Shown here: positions 8,986 through 17,336 of the stretch, piece after piece
How the letters are laid out: each line of letters begins with the position of its first letter
Position numbering within the stretch: the stretch's first letter is position 1
NCBI GenBank assembly: GCA_021773015.1
Contig: JAJFKW010000001.1
Span: 3,393,305-3,457,304 of the forward strand
Source of the DNA: Woeseia sp.
Lineage (GTDB): Bacteria > Pseudomonadota > Gammaproteobacteria > Steroidobacterales > Woeseiaceae
Direction of reading: 5' to 3'
Length of the DNA: 64,000 bases
Notes under the pieces: model-generated
Database searches by the model: none
Seen by the model: only the letters and a program-made list of their open reading frames with translations
What the model was told of the DNA's origin: nothing
Position numbers and translations under genes: made by a program

Positions 8986-10347
8986 TCAGAGAAAGTATTG
9001 AGATAAAAACGGATTCATCATCCGATCGTCGGGGTCCAACTGTCGGCGTATTTTCCGAAACGCGGTTGCTCGCTGGGCCAGTGCCGAGTGTGCGTGAGCG
9101 GGCGAAAGCCCGCGCGTTTGATTAAACATCGGGTAGCCGCCCCAATGCTCCGCGAATTCCGCGAAATCAATAGCAAAATCCTCCCACCCTTCGGTCTGCG
9201 TGGAAACCGCTCGTAAAGCAAACATCTGTTCATCGAAGGACGGAGACAGGAGCGCACTTGCGTCGTGTGACAGCCGATAGCCCACAGTAGGCATATCGCA
9301 TCGAAATCCACTCTGACGTTGTATATCGCGGCAAAACTCACAATACGTTTGAACGACAATTGAAAAATCCGCGGCTGGAAAAAGCCAAGTCGAGTATTGC
9401 AACGGCGTCTTCTCCCCACGCCCTTTGCCACCGAGCGCCGTGGAATTGTCGCCACTGCGAACCAGACGGTTGTTTACGATTCCTTGCGTGGCTTTACTGA
9501 TTTCATCAATTATTCGGTATCGCATGCCGGATACCGGCACGATTCGATTTATGGAATTGAAAATTTGCGGAAGCACTGTACTTTCACCCCAGTCCTTTAA
9601 TTTCCAGGGGATCTTTCTTGTGGCTCTGGCATCCGGGCTATGCCGACGCAAATCGAGATATACACGGTCGCGAAACGGCATCAAAAAGAATTTGATGCCG
9701 ACATTCGCTTGCGCTAGAGATTCTGAAGCTGCGGCGAATTGCTTTACAGTGCAACGCCGATGCGTCGCGACAAATCCACGAATCGGCCGGACCTTTAGCG
9801 TTGCCTCGAAAATAATTCCGAGCATACCGTAGCTCACGCGAAACGCTCGAAGTAGATTTTTATTCGATGACTCGATGTTGGAAATTTTGCCGCCTGCGGT
9901 GACTACGCGCATCGACAAAACCTGGGCGGAAAAAAGAGTACCCTCGTCGGCTATCGCTGGCCCTAGACAACCGCCTGCGATCGCGCCACCTACGGTGCGG
10001 TCGGCCAAATCGTAATTGCCTGCGAGTTCAAGTCCGTGCTCCGCCAGCTGCTCGCTCAGCACACTGAGTCGAACGCCCGCTTGTACAACCACCGTATCGT
10101 TGTAGGCGTCCACATTAAGCACGTTGTTCATGCCTGTCATGTCGACGATTGTACCGACCGACGAGCTATTGCAGTCCGTCGACGAACTATTCGCGCCCAT
10201 CGGTCGAAAAGGCGGCGGCAGGCGTGACATCGGGTCCAGAATGCCTAAAAGTTCTTTGAGAGTTTTTGGTTTTGTTGTGGTCGGGCCGGTCTTGCCGGAT
10301 ACACGATATCTTCCGGTTTTACGAAGACTTGCTACAGTTGCCGCCAT
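8986..10347 (-). CDS. FAD-linked oxidase, vanillyl-alcohol-oxidase fold (aldonolactone-oxidase-like)
   Basis: A 453-residue flavoprotein with an N-terminal FAD-binding PCMH domain (about 30-195, including GGAIAGGCLGPA and the segment RVSYGMLGIIFEATL) and a C-terminal substrate domain. The end, with RKIRRQLDPDDRMMNPFL, resembles sugar-1,4-lactone oxidases. I chose the ATG at 10347 because AAGGAG lies 8 bases upstream; an in-frame TTG at 10386 would add 13 residues but lacks a ribosome binding site. The transcript would begin with the cyclic-di-GMP riboswitch at 10500-10577, so expression probably follows c-di-GMP levels. The substrate cannot be assigned. No His or Cys for covalent FAD attachment is obvious. 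Confidence 0.88.
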   Translation of the reverse strand: MAATVASLRKTGRYRVSGKTGPTTTKPKTLKELLGILDPMSRLPPPFRPMGANSSSTDCNSSSVGTIVDMTGMNNVLNVDAYNDTVVVQAGVRLSVLSEQLAEHGLELAGNYDLADRTVGGAIAGGCLGPAIADEGTLFSAQVLSMRVVTAGGKISNIESSNKNLLRAFRVSYGMLGIIFEATLKVRPIRGFVATHRRCTVKQFAAASESLAQANVGIKFFLMPFRDRVYLDLRRHSPDARATRKIPWKLKDWGESTVLPQIFNSINRIVPVSGMRYRIIDEISKATQGIVNNRLVRSGDNSTALGGKGRGEKTPLQYSTWLFPAADFSIVVQTYCEFCRDIQRQSGFRCDMPTVGYRLSHDASALLSPSFDEQMFALRAVSTQTEGWEDFAIDFAEFAEHWGGYPMFNQTRGLSPAHAHSALAQRATAFRKIRRQLDPDDRMMNPFLSQYFL

Positions 10348-10499
10348 TCTGACATCTCCTTGTCGATGGATTTTCCTATCGTGCACAACTGGGTATACGC
10401 GGTGCGTAATCGACTAGAGGGTGTACGGAAGCGGCTTGCCAGCAATTGGGAAGGGTGTTGACCCGCATCCAACTGCGCCCGACTCATGAGACTCGTTTT

Positions 10500-10577
10500 G
10501 GCAACCCCGCTGTCGTAGGAATCCCCTTAGACCGGTAGCTTTGCGACCCTTTCTTTCAAAAGGTGTGCCCTTATCAT
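10500..10577 (-). promoter_or_regulatory. Class I cyclic-di-GMP riboswitch (GEMM-I) aptamer
   Basis: Read on the minus strand, the element begins GATAAGGGCACACC. It continues with a stem CCTTTT / GAAAGG capped by a GAAA tetraloop, then GTCGCAAAGCTACCGGTC, and ends CAGCGGGGTTGCC. These are the GEMM-I signature blocks: GGGCAnACC, a GNRA-capped P2, CGCAAAGC, and AGCGGGGUUGCC closing P1. The ligand-contacting G, A and C of the family fall in the GGGCA, GCAAAGC and AGCGGGG segments, all conserved here. The aptamer lies about 153 nt before the start of the FAD-linked oxidase on the same strand. No T-run terminator follows it, so control is more likely translational or Rho-dependent than by intrinsic termination. 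The rest of the 10348-10862 gap holds no gene I can support. Confidence 0.9.
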
Positions 10578-10862
10578 GCGACCATGATCGTTGCATAGGG
10601 GGGCTAACGAGTCAAACCTCAAATGAACTTAATAACAGATGATGTTAAATCGACGAGTATTTGCCCTAGCGCTTGACCCAAAAACCCCAAAACGGTCTAC
10701 CTATCGCTTATGAAAATCTATTTCACGTAAGTTGTGGTTACGCCGGTGAGATCAGTGGTGGCCTACTGGCCGCTCATGCGCGGTGGCTCATATAGTTCGC
10801 TGAAACGGCGAAGACGTTGCATGTAGAATGCCGTCAATCTCTTCAAACACGAGCGGCGAAAT

Positions 10863-11666
10863 ATGCGGGACGAGTTTTCAGCGACAATGCCGGCGGATTC
10901 GGTAGTGCTTGTAACGGCCGGCGGTGCGGGTATCGGTCGTTGTATTGCAGAGGCGTTTCTCTCCCAGGGGGCGAATGTCCACGTCTGTGATGTCGACGAG
11001 AAAGCATTGGTTGATATCGCGAATTGTCATCCCGGTGTCACAACGACCGTCGCCGATGTGTCGGTTGCAAGTGAAGTAGACCGAGTATTCGAAGACTTGG
11101 CGCGCCAGTTTGGTCGATTGGATGTGTTGGTCAATAATGCCGGGATCGCGGGACCAACAGCGCTGGTAGAGAATGTCGCTCGCGACGACTGGGAGAAAAC
11201 CATTAATGTTTGTCTGACCGCAAATTTTCTTTTCTCCCAAAGAGCGGTTGTGTATTTGAAGCAAAGTAGCGGTTCGATAATCAACATTGCATCCAATGCC
11301 GCTTTTACTGGCTGTCCCGGACGTGCGCCATATACTGCGGCGAAATGGGCGGTTGTCGGCTTGACCAAAACTTTAGCCATGGAACTCGGAAAATTCGGCG
11401 TACGAGTGAATGCAATCTGTCCCTGTAGCGTTGACGGCGACCGAATCGACTCGGTGCTTTCTCGTGATGCTAAACGACTGGGTCGACCGAAAGCTGAAAT
11501 ACGTGAGGTCTATCAACGTCAAAGTTCATTGCGAAAATTCATAAAGGCTGACGATGTCGCGAATATGGCAGTGTTTCTTGCGTCCGAATTGGGTCGTAGC
11601 ATATCCGGTCAAGCAATTGGTATCGATGGAAATACAGAAACGTTAGCAAACTGGCTTGAGGACTAG
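10863..11666 (+). CDS. SDR-family NAD(P)-dependent oxidoreductase
   Basis: A 267-residue classical short-chain dehydrogenase/reductase. The Rossmann nucleotide loop reads TAGGAGIG at about 18-25, where Ala replaces the usual second Gly. The acidic DVDE after beta-2 suggests preference for NAD(H). The structural NNAG is present at about 91-94, the catalytic Ser lies in NIASNAAF and the YTAAK motif supplies Tyr and Lys. An ATG at 10887 is an alternative start that would remove eight residues. It lies 44 bp upstream of a quinone-reductase-like gene on the same strand and is probably cotranscribed with it. The substrate is not predictable. Confidence 0.93.
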   Translation: MRDEFSATMPADSVVLVTAGGAGIGRCIAEAFLSQGANVHVCDVDEKALVDIANCHPGVTTTVADVSVASEVDRVFEDLARQFGRLDVLVNNAGIAGPTALVENVARDDWEKTINVCLTANFLFSQRAVVYLKQSSGSIINIASNAAFTGCPGRAPYTAAKWAVVGLTKTLAMELGKFGVRVNAICPCSVDGDRIDSVLSRDAKRLGRPKAEIREVYQRQSSLRKFIKADDVANMAVFLASELGRSISGQAIGIDGNTETLANWLED

Positions 11667-11710
11667 ATCTTCTAGCGCCGTTTTCTCACCAGTCCAATGA
11701 AAGGTGCACT

Positions 11711-12697
11711 ATGAAAGCAGTATGGTTCGATGAATTCGGCGCGGCTGCAGACGTTCTTCAATATGGTGAGCAACCGACGCCGGAATTAAGCGCAAACGAT
11801 GTGCTGGTAAGAATCGTAACGAGCGGTGTGAATCCGTCAGATGTCAAGAAACGTGCTGGCGCTTTTGCCGATTTGCTGGACGGTGGTTTGGTTATTCCAC
11901 ATAGCGACGGAGCCGGCGTTATCGAAGCCGTTGGTAGCAATGTGTCGAATCGTCAGCCAGGTGACCGCGTCTGGATCTACCAAGCGCAATACGCTAGAAG
12001 ATTTGGCACCGCGGCTCAATACGTCGTTGTGAATGAAGAACGTGCACCGTTGCTACCGAGTAACGCGGAATACGGGGTTGGCGCATGCCTCGGCATTCCC
12101 GCAATGACTGCCCACAGGTGTGTGTTTTCCAACGGCAACGTTGACGGACAGACCATTCTTGTCACCGGCGGTGCGGGTCGCGTTGGCTACTACGCTATTC
12201 AATGGGCATCAGAAGCTGGCGCTACGGTTGTGGCGACCGCGAGCAACGACGCGGACGAAAAGGTCTGCAGAGAAGCCGGTGCTATAGCGCTCGTCAATCA
12301 TCGGGACCCTAACTGGTCGGTTGATGCTGTTTCCGCGAGCAATGGCAAGAAGTTTTCTCGAGTTATCGATGTAGAGTTCGGCGCCAACTTGCCGCAGGTA
12401 CTTGATTTGATTCAAACCAGCGGCCGAATTATTTCTTACGCGTCAATGACCGAGCCGCAGCCCCAGTTACCCTTTCTTCGCATGATGTATCTTGATCTAA
12501 CCGTCCAACTTGTCATTGTTTATGCAATGCCCGAAGAAGCAAAGCGACAGGCGGTTGCCGATATCGAACAGTTTCTCCACCAAGGGCGACTTCAGCATCG
12601 AATTGCTGCACGGTATCCGCTCGCTGATGCAGTGAAAGCGCATGAAAAAATTGAACAAGGCAAGTGTCGTGGTTGCGTAATTTTGGATATCGACTAG
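11711..12697 (+). CDS. Zinc-independent MDR oxidoreductase (NADPH:quinone reductase-like)
   Basis: A 328-residue medium-chain dehydrogenase/reductase. It has the N-terminal GroES-like fold with SGVNPSDVKKRAG, the GAGVIEAVG loop, and a cofactor domain beginning VTGGAGRVGYYAIQWA near residue 150. The Cys and His ligands for catalytic zinc are absent, which is typical of quinone oxidoreductases and related enoyl reductases. A good ribosome binding site (AAAGGTG) precedes the ATG. It follows the SDR gene closely and is convergent with the cytochrome b561 gene. The function probably involves NADPH-dependent reduction of a quinone or alkenal. Confidence 0.92.
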   Translation: MKAVWFDEFGAAADVLQYGEQPTPELSANDVLVRIVTSGVNPSDVKKRAGAFADLLDGGLVIPHSDGAGVIEAVGSNVSNRQPGDRVWIYQAQYARRFGTAAQYVVVNEERAPLLPSNAEYGVGACLGIPAMTAHRCVFSNGNVDGQTILVTGGAGRVGYYAIQWASEAGATVVATASNDADEKVCREAGAIALVNHRDPNWSVDAVSASNGKKFSRVIDVEFGANLPQVLDLIQTSGRIISYASMTEPQPQLPFLRMMYLDLTVQLVIVYAMPEEAKRQAVADIEQFLHQGRLQHRIAARYPLADAVKAHEKIEQGKCRGCVILDID

Positions 12698-12812
12698 CCG
12701 CTTGATGAAACGCGCTGGAACGCCACAATGTGGTGCTGAAAAAAGCTCAAACATCGCTTGTGGTTGAGAGACTCGATAGCGATTCGCCCCTTGACAATAA
12801 TGATCGGGATTA

Positions 12813-13322
12813 CTAGGTCATTCTGGCCAATACTCTGCGACCTGCGCGATGATGGCTGATCACTGCGGCCCCGTGTGCCGCGATCATCAAAAACAGCGTC
12901 GCACAGGCCATCCGGTGTGCGATATAGAATCGGCCATTCCACGTTGTGTCGCGAATTGGATTGGGTATTTCAAATAATCCGAATACTGCGATGGGCTGAT
13001 CCATCATTAACACGCCTGATACCAATACCACAGAGGTCAGCGCGTACAGTAGAGCATGTGCGGCCGCGGCTGCCTGCTGTTGCCAGGCGGGTACGGATAG
13101 TTTTTCAGGCTTCTTGCTCGCAATAGCGTATCCGAGACGAAACAAAAAGATAGGCAAAAATGCAGTGGTCAGGGAGATGTTAAACGAAGATAGGAATCCG
13201 CGTATCGGCGATTCAGCCGTAAGGGTTGCCAGAAAAAACCCGGATAGCGTCGCCCAAATAATTACAGCAGCAGATATCCAATGCAATATTCGTGATAGCG
13301 GACTGTATTTGCGGGTTTTCAT
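12813..13322 (-). CDS. Cytochrome b561 family membrane protein
   Basis: A 169-residue di-heme b-type cytochrome predicted to span the inner membrane four times. Candidate heme ligands are His in RILHWIS (helix 1), AAAHALLY (helix 3), and in the last helix IAHRM / IAAHGAA. Such proteins pass electrons between quinol and periplasmic or superoxide acceptors. The start at 13322 is supported by GGGAAGG eight bases upstream. A longer frame to 13589 exists but the added part is not protein-like and overlaps the divergent dehydratase gene. It is convergent with the quinone-reductase-like gene and divergent from the PLP enzyme. Confidence 0.92.
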   Translation of the reverse strand: MKTRKYSPLSRILHWISAAVIIWATLSGFFLATLTAESPIRGFLSSFNISLTTAFLPIFLFRLGYAIASKKPEKLSVPAWQQQAAAAAHALLYALTSVVLVSGVLMMDQPIAVFGLFEIPNPIRDTTWNGRFYIAHRMACATLFLMIAAHGAAVISHHRAGRRVLARMT

Positions 13323-13527
13323 TGTTTGTACCTTCCCGGTGGTCTCTGGCCATTGCTGATGTATCCAGTAGCTGAGTAGCTGAGGTGTGTTGAGCTGATC
13401 GGTTCTGCTGTGAATTGGTGATTGAAATGTTGACGCTTCCACGCTAGAACGTCTTGACCGAGTGATGACTTGTTTCTGACCATAAGCTGACGGCGCCTCC
13501 AACGCGGCAAAGTTGAGAGAAAAACAC

Positions 13528-14487
13528 ATGAGAGAAGACTTACTACCAGCACACGCCGTTTTGGCTAGCAATCGAATTGGCGAATACATCCGCGAAACGC
13601 CGCTGGACGAATCTGCCTACTTTGGGGAGCTCAGCGGAGCGCGTATATGGTTGAAAATGGAGAACTTGCAGCTTACCGGCTCGTTCAAGTTGCGCGGTGC
13701 GTTCAACAAACTATTGTGCCTGGAGCCGGCCGAGCTTGAGGCGGGCTGTGTAGCTGCCTCGAGCGGAAATCACGGTGCCGCCATCGCGCGGGCAATGAAT
13801 GTGTTGGGCGTGGCCGGTGTGATTTTCGTTCCGGAAATTGCATCGCCTGTCAAAATCGAGGCAATTCGCCGTGCAGGGGGGGAGGTACGACTGTTCGGCA
13901 TCGATGGTCTGGATACCGAGCAACATGCTCGGCAGTATGCCTTGGATAATGGGATGACCTATTTATCACCTTATAACGATCTAGATGTTATCGCGGGCCA
14001 GGGAAGTTGCGGCGTGGAAATTTCGCGACAATTGCCAAACATCGACGCAATCTTTATTGCCGTCGGTGGTGGCGGACTCATCAGCGGTGTTGGCTCCTTT
14101 CTAAAATCAGTTCATCCCGATATTGATGTGATCGGTTGTCAGCCCGCTGCATCTGCCGTCATGGCCAAGTCCATCGAGGCGGGCAAGATTCTCGATATGC
14201 CAAGCAGCAGCACTTTGTCTGATGGCACTGCAGGCGGAATTGAGGCAGGCGCCATAACATTCGAGCTTTGCCAACGATTCGTTTCCGAATACGTCCTGGT
14301 TTCCGAGTCCGAAATCGCGGCAGCTATGTGTGAATTTATCGATTCCCATCACATGCTTCTAGAAGGGGCCGCTGGCGTGGCTTTGGCAGGATTCAAAAAA
14401 ATCGCTACGCGATATGTCGGTAAGGACGTTGTGATTGTGATCTGTGGCGGAAACATCAGTCGTGAAACGTTGAAAACAATCATCTAG
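13528..14487 (+). CDS. Threonine/serine dehydratase-like PLP enzyme (fold type II)
   Basis: A 319-residue fold-type II PLP enzyme. The Schiff-base lysine lies in GSFKLRGA near residue 55, the substrate loop is SSGNHGAA, and the phosphate-binding loop is VGGGGLISG near residue 175. The length and the lack of a C-terminal ACT regulatory domain match catabolic threonine/serine ammonia-lyases and relatives such as hydroxyaspartate dehydratase or EutB-like enzymes. I could not choose among these by eye. The ATG at 13528 is preceded by GAGAGA; a TTG five codons earlier (13513) is possible. It is divergent from the cytochrome b561 gene. Confidence 0.9.
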   Translation: MREDLLPAHAVLASNRIGEYIRETPLDESAYFGELSGARIWLKMENLQLTGSFKLRGAFNKLLCLEPAELEAGCVAASSGNHGAAIARAMNVLGVAGVIFVPEIASPVKIEAIRRAGGEVRLFGIDGLDTEQHARQYALDNGMTYLSPYNDLDVIAGQGSCGVEISRQLPNIDAIFIAVGGGGLISGVGSFLKSVHPDIDVIGCQPAASAVMAKSIEAGKILDMPSSSTLSDGTAGGIEAGAITFELCQRFVSEYVLVSESEIAAAMCEFIDSHHMLLEGAAGVALAGFKKIATRYVGKDVVIVICGGNISRETLKTII

Positions 14488-14510
14488 ACAGCCCTCTGTC
14501 AGAGCGTTAT

Positions 14511-14527
14511 TCGCGCAATTTGCGCGA
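14511..14527. promoter_or_regulatory. Palindrome after the dehydratase gene
   Basis: TCGCGCAA and TTGCGCGA flank a single T, giving an 8+1+8 perfect inverted repeat 24 bp after the dehydratase stop codon. As RNA it could fold as TCGCGC / GCGCGA with a five-base loop, but no T-run follows, so it is a poor intrinsic terminator. It could equally be a protein-binding palindrome. Confidence 0.4.
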
Positions 14528-14623
14528 GCGTTGCGTAGCGATACCACCCCAGATCAACCCTTATTACGCCGGTTGGCCAAATCGCTATTTTTCTAAATAG
14601 TTGATAAATAAAAGAAAAATGGA

Positions 14624-14686
14624 AGTCACAGAATAGTCACGAAAGGGTCAGTCTGCGGTCAAGCGCTTGCTTATGCCGACCCGCAG
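14624..14686 (+). promoter_or_regulatory. Leader of the secreted-protein gene: tandem AGTCAC repeats and a stem-loop
   Basis: AGTCAC occurs at 14624-14629 and 14635-14640, 11 bp apart (one helical turn), just after an A/T-rich stretch at 14590-14620. This is the usual look of an activator or repressor dimer site. Downstream, CTGCGGTC (14653-14660) pairs with GACCCGCAG (14678-14686) with one bulge, enclosing the palindrome AAGCGCTT. Both lie 100-160 bp upstream of the start at 14786. The regulator is unknown. Confidence 0.4.
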
Positions 14687-14785
14687 TATTCGCTCCGAGT
14701 TCAGGCCAAAGCGGCGGATTCGCGAAACAAAAACGCTTATCCAGTCAGTGCAGCGGCCATACACGACATTAACAGGAGAAATAAA

Positions 14786-15532
14786 ATGACCTACGTAAGC
14801 AAAAACTTGAAAGCAGTAACCAGCATCCTACTGGGTGCAACCCTCGCTGCCAGCATGACCTGTGCACGCGCAGATGATGTACAAGGCGGCGGCAACAAAG
14901 AAAGTAGTGTTTCTATCGATCTCGCGTTTATCACACACTTGGACGCCAACCTTCCGGAGCAGGACGTTTACATTGAGCGCGTTGCCGGTTCAGGCGACGT
15001 ATTTCGTGTAACTAGCGGCGATAACAACATGGGTGCAACGTTGTTCAAAACGGCGGTGCCTGTAAAACACGATCCATTTAATCCAGCAGCAGTAGGGCCA
15101 TACGCAAAAGGTGAAGCGCTTGGCATGAACTTGGGTGAATGGCTCAAGCACCAGGGCACTGGAACTTACACCTGCGAAAACGGCGAGGGCAATTTGAAGA
15201 CGTCATTCAGCGGGCTTGTGCCAAACGGTGTCTACACGATGTGGCACGCGTTCATGGCGATTCCGGCTACAACGCCATTTTCAGGCGCATTGGAACTTCC
15301 ATTAGGCGCACGCGACGGCTCTACAAGCGCTTTCAGCGCGGATGCAGACGGCAATGCGGCGTTTGATCACAAATTTCAACCGTGTCTGCAAATGTCCGAC
15401 GTTTGGACGACGGCAATGCTTGCGATCAACTACCACAGCGACGGCAACACATACGCGGCGCTGCCGGGAGACTTCGGATTGAACGCACACATTCCGCTGT
15501 TTCTGATGTTGCCGCCAAGAGACGGTATCTAA
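14786..15532 (+). CDS. Secreted protein of unknown family, upstream of di-heme peroxidase
   Basis: A 248-residue protein with a clear Sec signal peptide (basic start, hydrophobic LLGATLAASM, cleavage after CARA). I do not recognise the family. The mature part is rich in beta-prone segments such as SFSGLVPNGVYTMW and ALELPLGARDGS, suggesting a beta-sandwich. Besides the signal-peptide Cys it has two cysteines (in TYTCENGEG and FQPCLQMS) that could form a disulfide. Several His and Trp residues (MWHAFM, NYHSDG) could bind metal. AGGAG lies 7 bases before the ATG. Only 44 bp separate it from the di-heme peroxidase gene, so the two are probably cotranscribed and act together in the periplasm. Confidence 0.88.
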   Translation: MTYVSKNLKAVTSILLGATLAASMTCARADDVQGGGNKESSVSIDLAFITHLDANLPEQDVYIERVAGSGDVFRVTSGDNNMGATLFKTAVPVKHDPFNPAAVGPYAKGEALGMNLGEWLKHQGTGTYTCENGEGNLKTSFSGLVPNGVYTMWHAFMAIPATTPFSGALELPLGARDGSTSAFSADADGNAAFDHKFQPCLQMSDVWTTAMLAINYHSDGNTYAALPGDFGLNAHIPLFLMLPPRDGI

Positions 15533-15576
15533 CTTCGGTCAATTACTATCGATCCATTATTACTAGAGGTGTTCCA

Positions 15577-17049
15577 ATGAATATCAAGGCGATAATTCTG
15601 CCAATGATAGGCACCCTGGGTTTGGTTACGGGAGTCGCACATGCTGTGACTCCCGCTTTCCAAACGCCGGTTACAGATCACGACTACTATGAAAATGCTA
15701 AGCCGTCATCAGAGACATTCGAGCTGGGACGCATGCTCTTTTTCGACAAAATTTTGAGCGGCAATAAAAATATATCGTGTGCAACATGTCACCATCCATC
15801 GTTCGCTTCGGCCGACGGCGTGGCGCTGCCACTCGGTGAGGGCGCGAAGGGCCTAGGCACTGACAGACGCACAGGGTCTACAATCTATGAATCCGTAGCC
15901 GGTCGCGTACCCAGAAATTCACCAGCGCTATTTAACGTTGGTGCGAGAGAATTCGAAAGACTCTTCCACGATGGTCGTGTCGAAACTGATCCGAACGGCT
16001 ATTTCGAAGGTGGATTCGTGACCCCGGCCAAGTGGAAACTTCCAAAGGGTCTTGAAAACACGCTAGCCGCGCAGGCGATGTTTCCGGTGACATCGGCAGG
16101 CGAAATGGCAGGTCAAAAGGGCGAAAACCCGATCGCCGATGCGGTTTCTCTAAACAACGCCGCCGGAAAAAATGGTGTTTGGGAATTGCTCGCCAAAAGA
16201 TTGCAGGATGTTCCCGCATATGTAGAGATGTTTGAGAACGCGTTTCCAGAACAAGTTGCGGCTGCCGATGACATCAGTTATGTGCTGGCAGCGAATGCAA
16301 TTGCAGCGTTTGAGACCGTTGCTTTTCGTTCCGATAACAGCAAGTTTGACGAGTACTTACGAGGTGCTGAGCAGGTGTTGGATAGCACTCAAAGACGCGG
16401 TATGGCGCTTTTCTACGGCGAGGCAGGTTGTGGAACTTGTCACAGCGGCAAGTTTCAAACCGACCACGAGTTTCACGCGATTTCAATGCCGCAAATCGGG
16501 CCGGGAAAAAATGACGGCAACGATGCGAGCTATGCAACTGCGTCCGGAATTAGCGCCGTGGTTGAGGACTTTGGTCGCGGCCGGGTTACTGCTCGTGAAC
16601 ATGACAATTACAAATTTCGTACACCGTCATTACGTAATGTGGCTGACACAGGCCCTTGGGGCCATGCCGGCGCCTACGACAACCTGGAGGCAGTTATCCG
16701 ACATCACCTCGATCCTGTCGTGGCGCTCAATCGTTATGATCCGGCATCGGCGAACCTTGTCGACCTAGGCGAGGTGGTTGAATTAACGGCATCTGGTTCA
16801 CGGTTTTCTCAGGGCTGGCTCAGCGACAGTCGAAGTGACGGCTTTGCGCTTCGAGATACCTGGGTACAAGCAACGCCGCATCTGCGCGAGAATATTGCCA
16901 GAGCGAATGAACTTCAGCCGTTAAACCTATCGGACCAAGACGTCGCAGATTTGCAATCGTTTCTACACGCATTGAGTGACAATAGCGCCAAACGAATGCG
17001 GACATTCATACCGGCACAGGTGCCCAGCGGGCTGCCCGTCGACGACTGA
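15577..17049 (+). CDS. Di-heme c-type cytochrome, cytochrome c peroxidase / MauG family
   Basis: A 490-residue secreted protein (signal peptide ending VAHA) with two CxxCH heme sites: CATCH at residues 68-72 and CGTCH at 285-289. The FHDGRVE segment near 130 and FRTPSLRN near 348 are typical of the bacterial CCP/MauG family. This family reduces peroxide or oxidises proteins in the periplasm. The ATG at 15577 follows AGAGGT by seven bases; a longer frame back to 15382 only overlaps the preceding gene. At 490 residues it is longer than the classical 320-350 residue peroxidases. The gene ends 79 bp before a strong terminator. Confidence 0.93.
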   Translation: MNIKAIILPMIGTLGLVTGVAHAVTPAFQTPVTDHDYYENAKPSSETFELGRMLFFDKILSGNKNISCATCHHPSFASADGVALPLGEGAKGLGTDRRTGSTIYESVAGRVPRNSPALFNVGAREFERLFHDGRVETDPNGYFEGGFVTPAKWKLPKGLENTLAAQAMFPVTSAGEMAGQKGENPIADAVSLNNAAGKNGVWELLAKRLQDVPAYVEMFENAFPEQVAAADDISYVLAANAIAAFETVAFRSDNSKFDEYLRGAEQVLDSTQRRGMALFYGEAGCGTCHSGKFQTDHEFHAISMPQIGPGKNDGNDASYATASGISAVVEDFGRGRVTAREHDNYKFRTPSLRNVADTGPWGHAGAYDNLEAVIRHHLDPVVALNRYDPASANLVDLGEVVELTASGSRFSQGWLSDSRSDGFALRDTWVQATPHLRENIARANELQPLNLSDQDVADLQSFLHALSDNSAKRMRTFIPAQVPSGLPVDD

Positions 17050-17127
17050 TATCGAACACTCACCGGGAGGTGCGCCTACGCAGTTAGCGACGATACGGCG
17101 TAGGGGCCCATTCCTGGGGGTGGCCGA

Positions 17128-17171
17128 GAGGGGGTTTGGTTTTCATTGGGCCAAACCCCCTCACTTTTTTT
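17128..17171 (+). terminator. Strong intrinsic terminator after the di-heme peroxidase gene
   Basis: GAGGGGGTTTGG (17128-17139) pairs perfectly with CCAAACCCCCTC (17151-17162) across an 11-nt loop, followed by seven T (17165-17171). Immediately upstream CCTACGC and GCGTAGG form another 7-bp stem (about 17079-17105) in the 3' untranslated region. The terminator separates the 14786-17049 operon from the amidohydrolase gene. Confidence 0.93.
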
Positions 17172-17336
17172 CTCTGCATCGATTACGGTTACGCGTCTAC
17201 CGATACAAGTCGAAAAACTGAAGCGACCAAGCCGAACCAAATAGGCGCTATCGAGTCCGATTGACCAATCATGTAAATTTGGTTTCCAGGATCTGACAAA
17301 CTTTTTTTTGACATCAAGTTCGGAGTAGCCGTCCCA

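Noticed and set aside
10414-10596. A 60-codon minus-strand ORF upstream of the FAD-linked oxidase
   Set aside because: It coincides with the c-di-GMP riboswitch aptamer, whose RNA motifs explain the sequence better than protein coding.
15382-15576. N-terminal extension of the di-heme peroxidase frame
   Set aside because: The extension overlaps the secreted-protein gene, whereas the ATG at 15577 starts a proper signal peptide behind a good ribosome binding site.
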